Part shown: positions 7,492 to 13,585 of the stretch, in pieces | Position numbering within the stretch: the first letter of the stretch is position 1 | How the letters are laid out: each line of letters begins with the position of its first letter | Source: a virus | DNA length: 27,565 nt | Strand: one strand, 5' to 3' | Virus record (IMG/VR): IMGVR_UViG_3300018892_000011 | Span: 1 to 27,565 of that record | Program-made: the position numbers and the translations under genes | The notes under the pieces: model-generated | Database searches by the model: none | The model's input: the letters and a program-made list of their open reading frames with translations, nothing else | Told to the model about the DNA's origin: nothing

Positions 7492-7861
7492 TTATGTATT
7501 GCTTATAAAAACTAACTATTATCCAAACACTACGAGGTACTGTATTTAGATTTAAAATATTATCTATTTCTGTATTTGTTTTTTCTTGCTTACTAATAGT
7601 AGTAATATAGTCTTTTAGTGTTTGACTATCTAAATTACTGTTAATAAACTCACATATATAATCACTAGTAACAACTCCATGTAAATCTGCACTAGTACAA
7701 TGTTTTAATACTCCATTTGTGGATAGTAGTTTAAGTCGCGTACTGCAACCTCCACTACGAAATATTTGTGCTTCTGCATTATTGAGTAATGTAGAGTCCG
7801 AAAATAAAAGGTGTTTGTAGCGTTGCACTATTTTAGGTGTGTAACTATCTTTTATATCCAT
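7478..7861 (-). CDS. hypothetical protein, 127 aa
   Basis: A soluble 127-residue protein with mixed composition and scattered Cys (C39, C55, C70). A dispersed repeat copy is read here as LLFSDS (residues 18-23), in the frame giving FSDS rather than FISD. The C-terminus is aromatic (WIIVSFYKQYINANY) and its coding sequence overlaps the HNH gene. No family recognised. The start ATG lies just after a terminator-like hairpin, so it may begin a new unit, though no promoter is obvious. Confidence 0.55.
   Translation of the reverse strand: MDIKDSYTPKIVQRYKHLLFSDSTLLNNAEAQIFRSGGCSTRLKLLSTNGVLKHCTSADLHGVVTSDYICEFINSNLDSQTLKDYITTISKQEKTNTEIDNILNLNTVPRSVWIIVSFYKQYINANY
7795..7811 (+). repeat. dispersed repeat copy, forward (AAAA variant)
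   Basis: AGTCCGAAAATAAAAGG inside the 127-residue gene; the extra A shifts the reading, so the minus strand encodes FSDS. Confidence 0.65.
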
Positions 7862-7889
7862 AATAAAAAGGAGCCAATTTAGCCCCTTA
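7862..7889 (-). terminator. rho-independent terminator
   Basis: On the minus strand AAGGGGC and GCTCCTT pair (one G-U) around a 7-base loop, followed by TTTATTATGG. It lies 19 bp after the stop of the Pro/Glu-rich gene and touches the start of the 127-residue gene. Confidence 0.65.
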
Positions 7890-7907
7890 ATTAATGTTTA
7901 TCTGTTT

Positions 7908-8267
7908 TTAGTTAGAGTGCTTAATTACTTTGGCTTTAATTGTTTTATTACCAGACGGTGTTAATTCCCGAACTTCACTTGGTTCTGTTATTTCTAAATC
8001 AATAGTTGGTTTTGGCTCTGGCTCTACAAAAACTTCAACTTGTGGTTTATTAGTAATAGTAACATCAGGCTCCGGTACTAAAGCCTTATTTTCGATCTCT
8101 ACTTTTACTTGTTCTGTATACTGAATACTATATTGAAATTCCCAAGCATCTGTAGTAATTTCACCTGGATAGTAAGGTGTTTGTTTAGCGGGGTAATAAT
8201 TACCTCTAGAATTATGAAAAGAACGAGTAAGAATAATAGGTTTAGTTGTATCTAGTTGTTTGTTCAT
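7908..8267 (-). CDS. Pro/Glu-rich protein, 119 aa
   Basis: I take the ATG at 8267 (MNKQLDTTK) as start because a -10-like TATAAT lies about 25 bases upstream and would leave a short leader; GTG at 8300 and ATG at 8276 are alternatives. The N-terminal half has aromatic Asn/Tyr-Pro content (RGNYYPAKQTPYYPGE). The second half is a Pro/Glu/Val-rich extended region (PEPDVTI, EVFVEPEPKPTIDLEIT) and the end is basic. It looks like a small tail-associated or chaperone-like linker protein located just after the two adhesins. No family recognised. Confidence 0.55.
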   Translation of the reverse strand: MNKQLDTTKPIILTRSFHNSRGNYYPAKQTPYYPGEITTDAWEFQYSIQYTEQVKVEIENKALVPEPDVTITNKPQVEVFVEPEPKPTIDLEITEPSEVRELTPSGNKTIKAKVIKHSN

Positions 8268-8291
8268 AAATATCATCTCGGTTGCATTTAC

Positions 8292-8321
8292 ATTATACAC
8301 ATAAATAAATTAAGGTCTGAA
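8292..8321 (-). promoter_or_regulatory. candidate promoter for the Pro/Glu-rich gene
   Basis: Minus-strand TATAAT at 8297-8292 with TTCAGA (four of six matches to TTGACA) 18 bp upstream. It would start transcripts about 18 bases before the ATG at 8267. Confidence 0.4.
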
Positions 8322-8358
8322 ATTGTTTTTTCACTAAGTATATTAAAATTTAAAAACA

Positions 8359-8838
8359 TTAGTTTTTATACAAAAAAACATCATCTATGTATACGGGATT
8401 AGTATTTGTGGCGTTATCTATTCCAAAGCCGATTTCTAAAGTTCCAGCATCTGTTGAAAACGTAAAAGCTATTTGCAAGTATGTTGTACTTAATGTATTA
8501 AGTAGTACTAAGCTATCTGCCCCATTTGTTCTATTTTTTCTATACATATAAATATTACCAGAAGGACTGCTATTTAAATACCAACAACCCAAGGTATAAC
8601 TGCCTGTAGCTACGTTATTTATAGTTCTAAAAGTGTATGTATTTGGGGATATTCCCCCAAATTTAAATGCTTTAAGTCCTGAATGAACAGGACTATTTAC
8701 AATATCTAGGTTATTTGAACTATAATCCCCAGAAAAACGTGACCAACCCGTAAAATCTTGTTCAAAGCCTGCGTTTGTAGAAATAAGATTTATAGGGTTA
8801 AAAATTGGAATACCAAAAACACTTATTCCTATACTCAT
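8359..8838 (-). CDS. CBM4/9-like carbohydrate-binding adhesin with tail-docking N-terminus
   Basis: Residues about 21-159 have the CBM4/9-like signature order: NAGFEQDFTGWSRFS near the start, VHSGLKAFKFGG in the middle, TGSYTLGCWYLN, and IDDVFLY at the end. This family forms jelly-roll sandwiches that bind glycans. The first 15 residues (MSIGISVFGIPIFNP) closely match the start of the neighbouring discoidin-like protein (MSLGLIVCGTPLFS), so a shared docking peptide is likely. Both follow the repeat-rich tail protein. Role inferred: recognition of host surface glycans. No catalytic residues are expected. Confidence 0.65.
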   Translation of the reverse strand: MSIGISVFGIPIFNPINLISTNAGFEQDFTGWSRFSGDYSSNNLDIVNSPVHSGLKAFKFGGISPNTYTFRTINNVATGSYTLGCWYLNSSPSGNIYMYRKNRTNGADSLVLLNTLSTTYLQIAFTFSTDAGTLEIGFGIDNATNTNPVYIDDVFLYKN

Positions 8839-8872
8839 TTTTTATTATTCTTCTTTAGTGTTTGGCATACCA

Positions 8873-9343
8873 CTACACAGCCTTATAAGCTTGGAATTCA
8901 AAGAAGCTTAACCAATCCCCAAAAGATTGCGTAATTTCTAGTTTAATTTTTCTAACTTCGATAGGAGAAAACTGAATTTTTTGAGTAGGTATAACACTAG
9001 GATTTATACCTGATCCAGAAAAAATTTGAGTATTATAATTTACCCCATCTACAGAGGGTAACAACCTAAAACCTCTAGCCCAATGATTTCCGCTCCATTG
9101 AATTTCTATTTGTGCAATAGAAATCAAAGCATTGAAATTAAATTCAACCCACATTCCTACATATTGATTTGTCTGAGATAAATAGCGACTGCCAGTATCT
9201 GAGTCTATTGATGCTTGAGCTTTAATAAATGAGTCTGAGCTTTCATTAGAAGCTGTTGCAGTCCAGCCATTTCTATTTAAAAGAGTGTAGGTATATGTAA
9301 CAGAAAATAAAGGGGTTCCACAAACAATAAGCCCTAAACTCAT
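8873..9343 (-). CDS. F5/8 type C (discoidin-like) adhesin with tail-docking N-terminus
   Basis: Residues about 18-156 fit the F5/8 type C fold: TATASNESSDSF near the start, ASIDSDTGSRYLS, then WVEFNFNALISIAQIEIQW, SVDGVNYNTQIFSG and the closing KIQFSPIEVRKIKLEI with a terminal aromatic FFEFQAY. Such domains bind glycans or lipids. The N-terminal peptide MSLGLIVCGTPLF parallels the CBM-like neighbour. The ATG overlaps the TGA of the tail protein upstream (ATGA), indicating translational coupling. Role inferred: receptor-binding accessory of the tail tip or fibre. Confidence 0.7.
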   Translation of the reverse strand: MSLGLIVCGTPLFSVTYTYTLLNRNGWTATASNESSDSFIKAQASIDSDTGSRYLSQTNQYVGMWVEFNFNALISIAQIEIQWSGNHWARGFRLLPSVDGVNYNTQIFSGSGINPSVIPTQKIQFSPIEVRKIKLEITQSFGDWLSFFEFQAYKAV

Positions 9344-10830
9344 TTTGTAATGCTCCGAACACGCAAAGTGACAGCCGTAATTGATACTGAACTAATAAAT
9401 CTAAAGGCATTTGTCAACCCAAAAGCTCCAGATACTTTGGCTAACGAGTCTGCTTCAATTAGTTTCCAGTTACTCGCATCTGCTAGTAACGCCACACTGG
9501 TATTCGCCCAATTTGTTCCATCAAAGCTAACTTGTAAAGTTAATGTTGGTGCGCCAGTTATTGGTGGACAAAAAATAATTGCTAATCTGTTATCAATAGT
9601 AAAAGTGTTAGATGTAGTACCTGCCGGAAAGGTTATTGTTGCACTAACTAAATTACGCGACTGGTCTACATTTTGGGGTATACCCGAAGTATGTCCTTGT
9701 ACTGTGATAACGTTATTGTTTGGAGTACCTGCTACACCTTGGAAATAGCTAGTAAGTTTTGTTAAAAGTCGTTTAAATAACGATATATAACCTGTATCGG
9801 CAGTATCACTAATAGCTTGTACATCATTCCTAGCGCCAAACGCTACGGCAAATATACCATCTGTTGCCAAAGTTACAGGCAGACTATTTGCAACTACGTT
9901 ACTTCCTAGATTGGGTGGTAATCTATTTTTAATGTTATTTGAGGTAGTCTCAGTCGCAGCTCCTGTTGGTAACGGTAGACTACTAGCAGTTACTGGTTGA
10001 GTAACTCCACTGCCATCAACAATTAATCTACCACCGCTACTAAGTTCACTAGGTAGCTTGCCAACAAGGTTTAATAACGTAGTTTCAGTAGCTGCATTAG
10101 TTGGCAATGGTATTGAGGGCAATGCTGTGACGCTAACACTTTGATTATTAGGAAAGTTACTAACTGTTACACTGCCGATACTATTGTTTCCAGCTGGTAA
10201 ACTAGGTAAACTAACTAAACTTACGGGTTGTGTGTTTGGAAAATTGCTAACAGTTACTGACCCACTTACTGGTTGCGTTACTCCACTACCATCTATCGAC
10301 AATCTCCCCCCAGACAAATTGGTTGGTAATTTAGTAAGTAAATTACTTAAAGTCGTTTCTGTTGCAGCTCCGGTGGGTAAAGGTAAACTACTTGCACTAA
10401 CTGGTTGTGTAGTAGGAAAATTTCCAATATTTACAGTACCATTTACAGTCTGGTTTTCTGGTAAATTAGTGATACTGATATTGCCAGAAACAGCTTGGGT
10501 ACTTGGGAAGTTGCCAATATTAACTGTGCCATTAACAGGTTGTGTTGTGGGTAAATTACTAACACTAACAACACCAACTACTGCTTGTGTTTCTGGAAAA
10601 TTATTTACACTTACATTACCAGATATTGTTTGATTACTAGGAAAGTTACTAACACTAACACTATCCCCAACAATTCCACCGTCGCCACCAGAACTATTAC
10701 TATTTAAATGAATTAATATACTTAAAGCTAATTCTTCAAAAGGTATTTTGTCAAAGTCTGTGTATCTATTAACGCCATAAAAAGTATTTAAATTATCAAT
10801 AACATCTTGTTTACTGGGTAGACTAGCCAT
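9340..10830 (-). CDS. repeat-rich tail/fibre protein
   Basis: A 496-residue protein in three parts. Residues 1-50 are helical and acidic (a possible virion-anchoring domain). About 57-310 is a series of short units of the type VSNFPxxQxVxGxV/xIGNFPxTQ, interleaved with two to three copies of a longer unit (LPLPTGAATETTL... LxxGGRLxxDGSGVTQPV). About 311-496 is a beta-rich tail containing TLTLQVSFDGTNWANTSVAL and ending LRVRSITK. NFP-Q-V-G repeats of this kind are seen in phage structural proteins and form extended beta structure. The gene is followed by two adhesins, the first overlapping by 4 bp, so I infer a fibre or tail-tip protein to which they dock. Confidence 0.7.
   Translation of the reverse strand: MASLPSKQDVIDNLNTFYGVNRYTDFDKIPFEELALSILIHLNSNSSGGDGGIVGDSVSVSNFPSNQTISGNVSVNNFPETQAVVGVVSVSNLPTTQPVNGTVNIGNFPSTQAVSGNISITNLPENQTVNGTVNIGNFPTTQPVSASSLPLPTGAATETTLSNLLTKLPTNLSGGRLSIDGSGVTQPVSGSVTVSNFPNTQPVSLVSLPSLPAGNNSIGSVTVSNFPNNQSVSVTALPSIPLPTNAATETTLLNLVGKLPSELSSGGRLIVDGSGVTQPVTASSLPLPTGAATETTSNNIKNRLPPNLGSNVVANSLPVTLATDGIFAVAFGARNDVQAISDTADTGYISLFKRLLTKLTSYFQGVAGTPNNNVITVQGHTSGIPQNVDQSRNLVSATITFPAGTTSNTFTIDNRLAIIFCPPITGAPTLTLQVSFDGTNWANTSVALLADASNWKLIEADSLAKVSGAFGLTNAFRFISSVSITAVTLRVRSITK
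9901..10662 (-). repeat. coding repeat array (NFP-Q units) in the tail protein
   Basis: About ten short units of 14-17 residues with conserved Asn-[FL]-Pro and Gln-[PAS]-Val, mixed with longer TGAATETT / DGSGVTQPV units. At DNA level the copies are diverged, so this is an old protein repeat rather than a recent tandem duplication. Confidence 0.75.
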
Positions 10831-10880
10831 AAATATTAGTATTGTATAGTTAATTTTATTTTAAACGATAAACACCTAAA

Positions 10881-10897
10881 CCCTATTATTTCGGACT
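10881..10897 (-). repeat. dispersed repeat copy, reverse, just after a stop codon
   Basis: CCCTATTATTTCGGACT lies 1 base past the TAA of the 113-residue gene; intergenic. Confidence 0.7.
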
Positions 10898-10898
10898 C

Positions 10899-11240
10899 TT
10901 ACCATAAATCCCGCAAAGAGTGATATGCGGGTTGTAATGGATTATCTGTAGCTCGACTACCATCTTTTAATTTAATACCTTTGTGTCTAGCATGATAGTT
11001 ATCTCGACGTTTGTCGTTTTTATTTTTTCTAAAATCAGAATAACCTTTAGCACCGTATGCTACTGTTTTTGTTCGTCCAGTACTTGTGTTGCGTACAGTT
11101 ACTTGTTTTTTCTTACCTTTTTGTGTAGCTGATTTTGGTCTACTTATTTCAAAGGTTTGTCCTTTGTATTTTACTCGTTTGTTTTTACTTCCTAGTTTTC
11201 TACTAAATGTAATGCAGTCCGAAATAAATAGTGTGGTCAT
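10899..11240 (-). CDS. leader-bearing basic protein with prohead-core-like C-terminal domain
   Basis: Residues 1-21 are the family leader (MTTLFISDCITFSRKLGSKN). The rest differs from its Gly/Ala-rich cousins: KKQVTVRNTSTGRTKTVAYG (about 45-64), then DKRRDNYHARHKGI (about 76-89) and a C-terminus AYHSLRDLW. The layout of a strand pair ending in [FY]G, an R-R-x-x-[FY]-x-A-R-H segment and a terminal Trp resembles small domains found with T4-like prohead core or protease genes of other phages. I recognise the pattern but not a name. The processing junction would be F12-S13. It overlaps the ADP-ribosyltransferase-like gene by 4 bp, so the two are co-translated. Confidence 0.65.
   Translation of the reverse strand: MTTLFISDCITFSRKLGSKNKRVKYKGQTFEISRPKSATQKGKKKQVTVRNTSTGRTKTVAYGAKGYSDFRKNKNDKRRDNYHARHKGIKLKDGSRATDNPLQPAYHSLRDLW
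11216..11232 (+). repeat. dispersed repeat copy, forward
   Basis: AGTCCGAAATAAATAGT; the minus strand encodes LFISD of the 113-residue protein. Confidence 0.6.
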
Positions 11241-12244
11241 TTCTTTTTCTTTTTACGTGAATAACCTTTTACTTTCTTCCCACGTCTAAAAAAGTCTTTT
11301 ACTTTAATTTCCCCAATACTATTGTCAATAGCACGTTTAGCTAAAATACCCGTACCTAAGCCACCAAGACCTGTTATTGCTGCTCCTGCTAATACTCGTT
11401 TAGGATTACCTTTCATCAGTTTTAGTAAACCTTCTTTTTTAATTGCTGCTGCTGTGGCTTTTAAACGATTACCATACACTTTTACTTTTTCTTCAGAATA
11501 CATTGCTCTAGGATCGTCAAAGTCAGGTTTAAAGTTTTTATTAAAAAACTCGTCACTACCACCAATATATAAACTGCGACCTGTTGTGGGTAGTTGTCCT
11601 TTTAATACGGCTTTACTACGCTCACCTGCAAGTCTTTCTTGATTACCTTTTAATATATTTGTGTACTCATCAGCTAATTGCTGATTAGGTAACGATTTTC
11701 CAAAAGGTGTTTGAAAAGTTTGTTTATCTAATTCTTGAAACCTTTTAGAATCTTTATTAACAAAATCCCAATCAATAGTGCTTTGACCTCTATAACCTCT
11801 ACGTTGGTCTGCTCGGTTAATAACTTGCTGAAGCGGGTTTTCTTTTTTGGCATCAACAGTAACAGTACCAAATCCCATAGGAGATGGCATTTCACGGGCA
11901 ATAGCATTTTTGTGAATACCAGTTATGTATACTTTATTTTTTGCCTTATTAATATCAGTCCCCACACCTGCGGCATTAGATTCTAAAGCACGTATAGCTC
12001 CGCTACCACTTTTATTTGGATCTAAAATACCACCATTTTTAAGTATTTCTTTAGCAGTCTTTTTACTAGTACTATGAGACTCTAAACGTACACCTAACAA
12101 ACGAGGTATCCCTGATCTTATTGTTTTTTGTCCTAAGTAAGCTGCACCAATACCGCTAGTTATAGCTACTCTGTTGTTTTTCTTTTTTTCTTTAGTCTTA
12201 AAATTAGCTATTTTATTGTTTTGAATATTAGAAATAAAATACAT
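11237..12244 (-). CDS. ADP-ribosyltransferase-like leader-bearing virion protein
   Basis: A 335-residue basic protein. The N-terminus MYFISNIQNNKIANFKTKEK is a diverged leader with a basic patch. Residues 53-75 read RLESHSTSKKTAKEILKNGG, matching the H-[GS]-T-S...A...IL..G pattern that opens many ADP-ribosyltransferase folds; KVYITG (104-109) fits the second conserved Tyr strand. I cannot point to the catalytic Glu with confidence. A Gly-rich hydrophobic segment lies near 283-305, and the C-terminus (VKDFFRRGKKVKGYSRKKKK) carries the RKGKxVKGY motif shared with the proteins at 20490 and 22093. By analogy with T4 Alt, a packaged transferase is possible. The alternative is a structural protein with chance similarity. 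Confidence 0.5.
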   Translation of the reverse strand: MYFISNIQNNKIANFKTKEKKKNNRVAITSGIGAAYLGQKTIRSGIPRLLGVRLESHSTSKKTAKEILKNGGILDPNKSGSGAIRALESNAAGVGTDINKAKNKVYITGIHKNAIAREMPSPMGFGTVTVDAKKENPLQQVINRADQRRGYRGQSTIDWDFVNKDSKRFQELDKQTFQTPFGKSLPNQQLADEYTNILKGNQERLAGERSKAVLKGQLPTTGRSLYIGGSDEFFNKNFKPDFDDPRAMYSEEKVKVYGNRLKATAAAIKKEGLLKLMKGNPKRVLAGAAITGLGGLGTGILAKRAIDNSIGEIKVKDFFRRGKKVKGYSRKKKKK

Positions 12245-12341
12245 ACATTATTTAAACACTAGTAATACTTATATTTTAGTTATTAAAATAGCAAAAATTA
12301 ACTGTTGTTTTTTTAGCTAGCTAGATGGCTAGATACTTTGC

Positions 12342-12347
12342 TATACT
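12342..12347 (+). promoter_or_regulatory. candidate -10 element for the plus-strand island
   Basis: TATACT lies 24 bases before the ATG at 12371 in the divergent gap at 12245-12370. The -35 region is a TAGCTAGCTAG run rather than a consensus box. GAGG at 12361-12364 is the ribosome-binding site. Confidence 0.4.
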
Positions 12348-12370
12348 TGTTTTAAATTAAGAGGTTTATT

Positions 12371-12681
12371 ATGCCAGATTATACTTGCAACAGAAACAAC
12401 AACACTATTTATTATTCAGGCAGAATATGTCAAGAAGGAATAATGTATTTAAAACAGTGTCTAGATAATTTAGACACTGAAAAGAAAAGTACATTTTATA
12501 TTACTTCGGGTGGTGGCGAAGTTTATGTAGGTTTATTTTTATATGATTTAATTGCACAACAAGATCCAGCACTTTTTTCTATTGTTGTGTGTGGATTTTG
12601 TCGATTGGTTGGGAAAATAAAGAAGTTTATATTAACGCTACACAAGCTTTAGAGTTAGGTATTGTTAAGGAAATTATTTAG
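12371..12681 (+). pseudogene. ClpP-like protease remnant with internal deletion and frameshift
   Basis: The first 75 residues follow ClpP: IYYSGRI, a helix LKQCLDNLD, FYITSGGGEVYVGLFLYDLIA and FSIVVCGF. Then the frame runs into unrelated residues and TAG at 12652. The ClpP ending resumes in another frame: WENKEVYINATQALELGIVK with a stop at 12679-12681. About 60 residues are missing between the two parts, including the segment that follows the oxyanion region and the catalytic Ser and His, so it cannot be an active protease. The next gene starts at the base after the second stop, as if the original gene had been tightly coupled to it. A good ribosome-binding site remains. Confidence 0.75.
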
Positions 12682-13029
12682 ATGACTATCAGTGTTGAAG
12701 ATTATTTGGAATCTATAGAATCAGAAATTTCAAGAAATACATATATTAATGCAGCTAGATTATACGGCAGAGTATGTGGATACTTTTTAGTAAAAAACTT
12801 AGAACTACAAATCCCAGATGCTTGTATAGGAGAAAATGATAATTTAATGTACGTTTGGGAAACCGTAGAACACTATCTAGAATCTGAGATATTTAATGAT
12901 GGAAAAATAGAATGGTTTTATCGAAATAAAAATACTGAAGAAAACTGGGGAACAGACAATTCTATTAATGAAGATAATTGGTCTGAAGATATTTGGTTCT
13001 TTTTAAGTTTGTTTTTAAATAAGGAATAA
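12682..13029 (+). CDS. acidic hypothetical protein, 115 aa
   Basis: An acidic, aromatic-rich protein. The central part, DNLMYVWETVEHYLESEIFN (about residues 53-72) with GKIEWFYRNKNTEENWG (about 74-90), is a recognisable conserved style: beta strand Tyr-x-Trp, then HYLE-x-EIF-x-DG-x-x-E-W-F-Y-R. I have the impression of similar small proteins in cyanobacterial genomes but cannot name a family. The ATG abuts the stop of the ClpP remnant. Possible roles such as an immunity or inhibitor-like protein are guesses. Intact. Confidence 0.6.
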   Translation: MTISVEDYLESIESEISRNTYINAARLYGRVCGYFLVKNLELQIPDACIGENDNLMYVWETVEHYLESEIFNDGKIEWFYRNKNTEENWGTDNSINEDNWSEDIWFFLSLFLNKE

Positions 13030-13031
13030 AG

Positions 13032-13139
13032 ATGATTAACAAAGAAAATCCCACCAAAGAACAAGTAAAAGAAGTTACCCGTAAGACAGAAGAAATGGTT
13101 AAAAGGATGAAAGAAAAATCAATTTTTAAGCAGTCTTAA
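13032..13139 (+). CDS. small Lys/Glu-rich peptide, 35 aa
   Basis: ATG at 13032, two bases after the previous stop, opens a 35-codon frame ending TAA at 13137-13139. The product (MINKENPTKEQVKEVTRKTE and onward, ending SIFKQS) is a single charged amphipathic helix. Tight spacing and the terminator that follows support a real third gene of this unit. Function unknown. Confidence 0.5.
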   Translation: MINKENPTKEQVKEVTRKTEEMVKRMKEKSIFKQS

Positions 13140-13159
13140 TTAGAATATATTAGATAGTA

Positions 13160-13190
13160 AAAAGAGATAGTTTAATAGCTATCTCTTGTT
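13160..13190. terminator. bidirectional terminator
   Basis: AAGAGATAG (13162-13170) pairs with CTATCTCTT (13179-13187), 9 bp with an 8-base loop. T-rich GTTTGTTTTATTT follows on the plus strand; AAAAA precedes it, giving a U-tract for the minus strand too. It separates the convergent plus-strand island and the gene ending at 13199. Confidence 0.8.
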
Positions 13191-13198
13191 TGTTTTAT

Positions 13199-13498
13199 TT
13201 ATTTGCCTAATGAGGTAGTATACTTATTCCCATTTTTCATTTCTTGTCTAGTTTTTAATCCAACTAATCCACCTACACCTAATCCCCCAATTGCAGCTGC
13301 TAGCTTGTATTTTGCGGGTACACGCTTTAGTTTATTAATATCCTTATCCATTAAACCAATCATTGTTGGAGTAGCAGCTACTAATCCTCCAGTAATTAAG
13401 CCTGCTTTTAATGGATTTTTTAAAGTTCTTTTCTTTTTATCTTTAGAACCCTTTTTTCTAGCAAAATTAGCAGTGTTAAAGTCAGATAAATAATACAT
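13199..13498 (-). CDS. leader-bearing basic Gly-rich protein (putative internal head protein)
   Basis: I start at ATG 13498 (MYYLSDFNTANFARKKGSKD) because the residues match the family leader; a GTG at 13549 would add 17 residues and lies inside the preceding terminator. After the basic patch (GSKDKKKRTLKNP) come a hydrophobic Gly/Thr-rich segment (about 31-50) and a second one, KLAAAIGGLGVGGLVGLKT (about 64-83). The processing junction is F12-A13. Here the leader is encoded with TCTGAC instead of TCGGAC, showing that the peptide is conserved beyond the DNA repeat. 99 residues, no enzymatic motif. It lies downstream of the GIY-YIG gene, behind that gene's terminator. Confidence 0.7.
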   Translation of the reverse strand: MYYLSDFNTANFARKKGSKDKKKRTLKNPLKAGLITGGLVAATPTMIGLMDKDINKLKRVPAKYKLAAAIGGLGVGGLVGLKTRQEMKNGNKYTTSLGK

Positions 13499-13527
13499 AT
13501 TATTTTTTAGTTTTAATTTAATTGTAG

Positions 13528-13557
13528 TAAAAAAAAAGAGGGAGTCCACCCTCTTTA
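13528..13557 (-). terminator. rho-independent terminator of the GIY-YIG gene
   Basis: Minus strand: AAAGAGGG, 6-base loop, CCCTCTTT, then an unbroken run of seven further T-type bases. Stem 13535-13542 with 13549-13556. A very strong terminator 29 bp after the endonuclease stop. Confidence 0.85.
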
Positions 13558-13585
13558 AATTGTAGGTAGTTAGTATTAAAAGTTT

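Noticed and set aside
8268-8300. GTG start at 8300 for the Pro/Glu-rich gene
   Set aside because: It overlaps the candidate -10 box; ATG 8267 fits better, though 8276 cannot be excluded.
10184-10633. Plus-strand frames over the tail-protein repeat region
   Set aside because: Antisense readings of the NFP-Q repeats; no ribosome-binding site and no sensible protein.
9901-10662. CRISPR-like array
   Set aside because: The periodicity is in the encoded protein; DNA copies are diverged and irregularly spaced, with no spacers.
12314-12334. TAGCTAGCTAG...GGCTAG as an operator
   Set aside because: Short, low-complexity palindromic run without a second copy; kept only as promoter context.
13499-13549. 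GTG start at 13549 for the 99-residue leader protein
   Set aside because: It lies in the terminator of the GIY-YIG gene and precedes the conserved leader; ATG 13498 fits the family.
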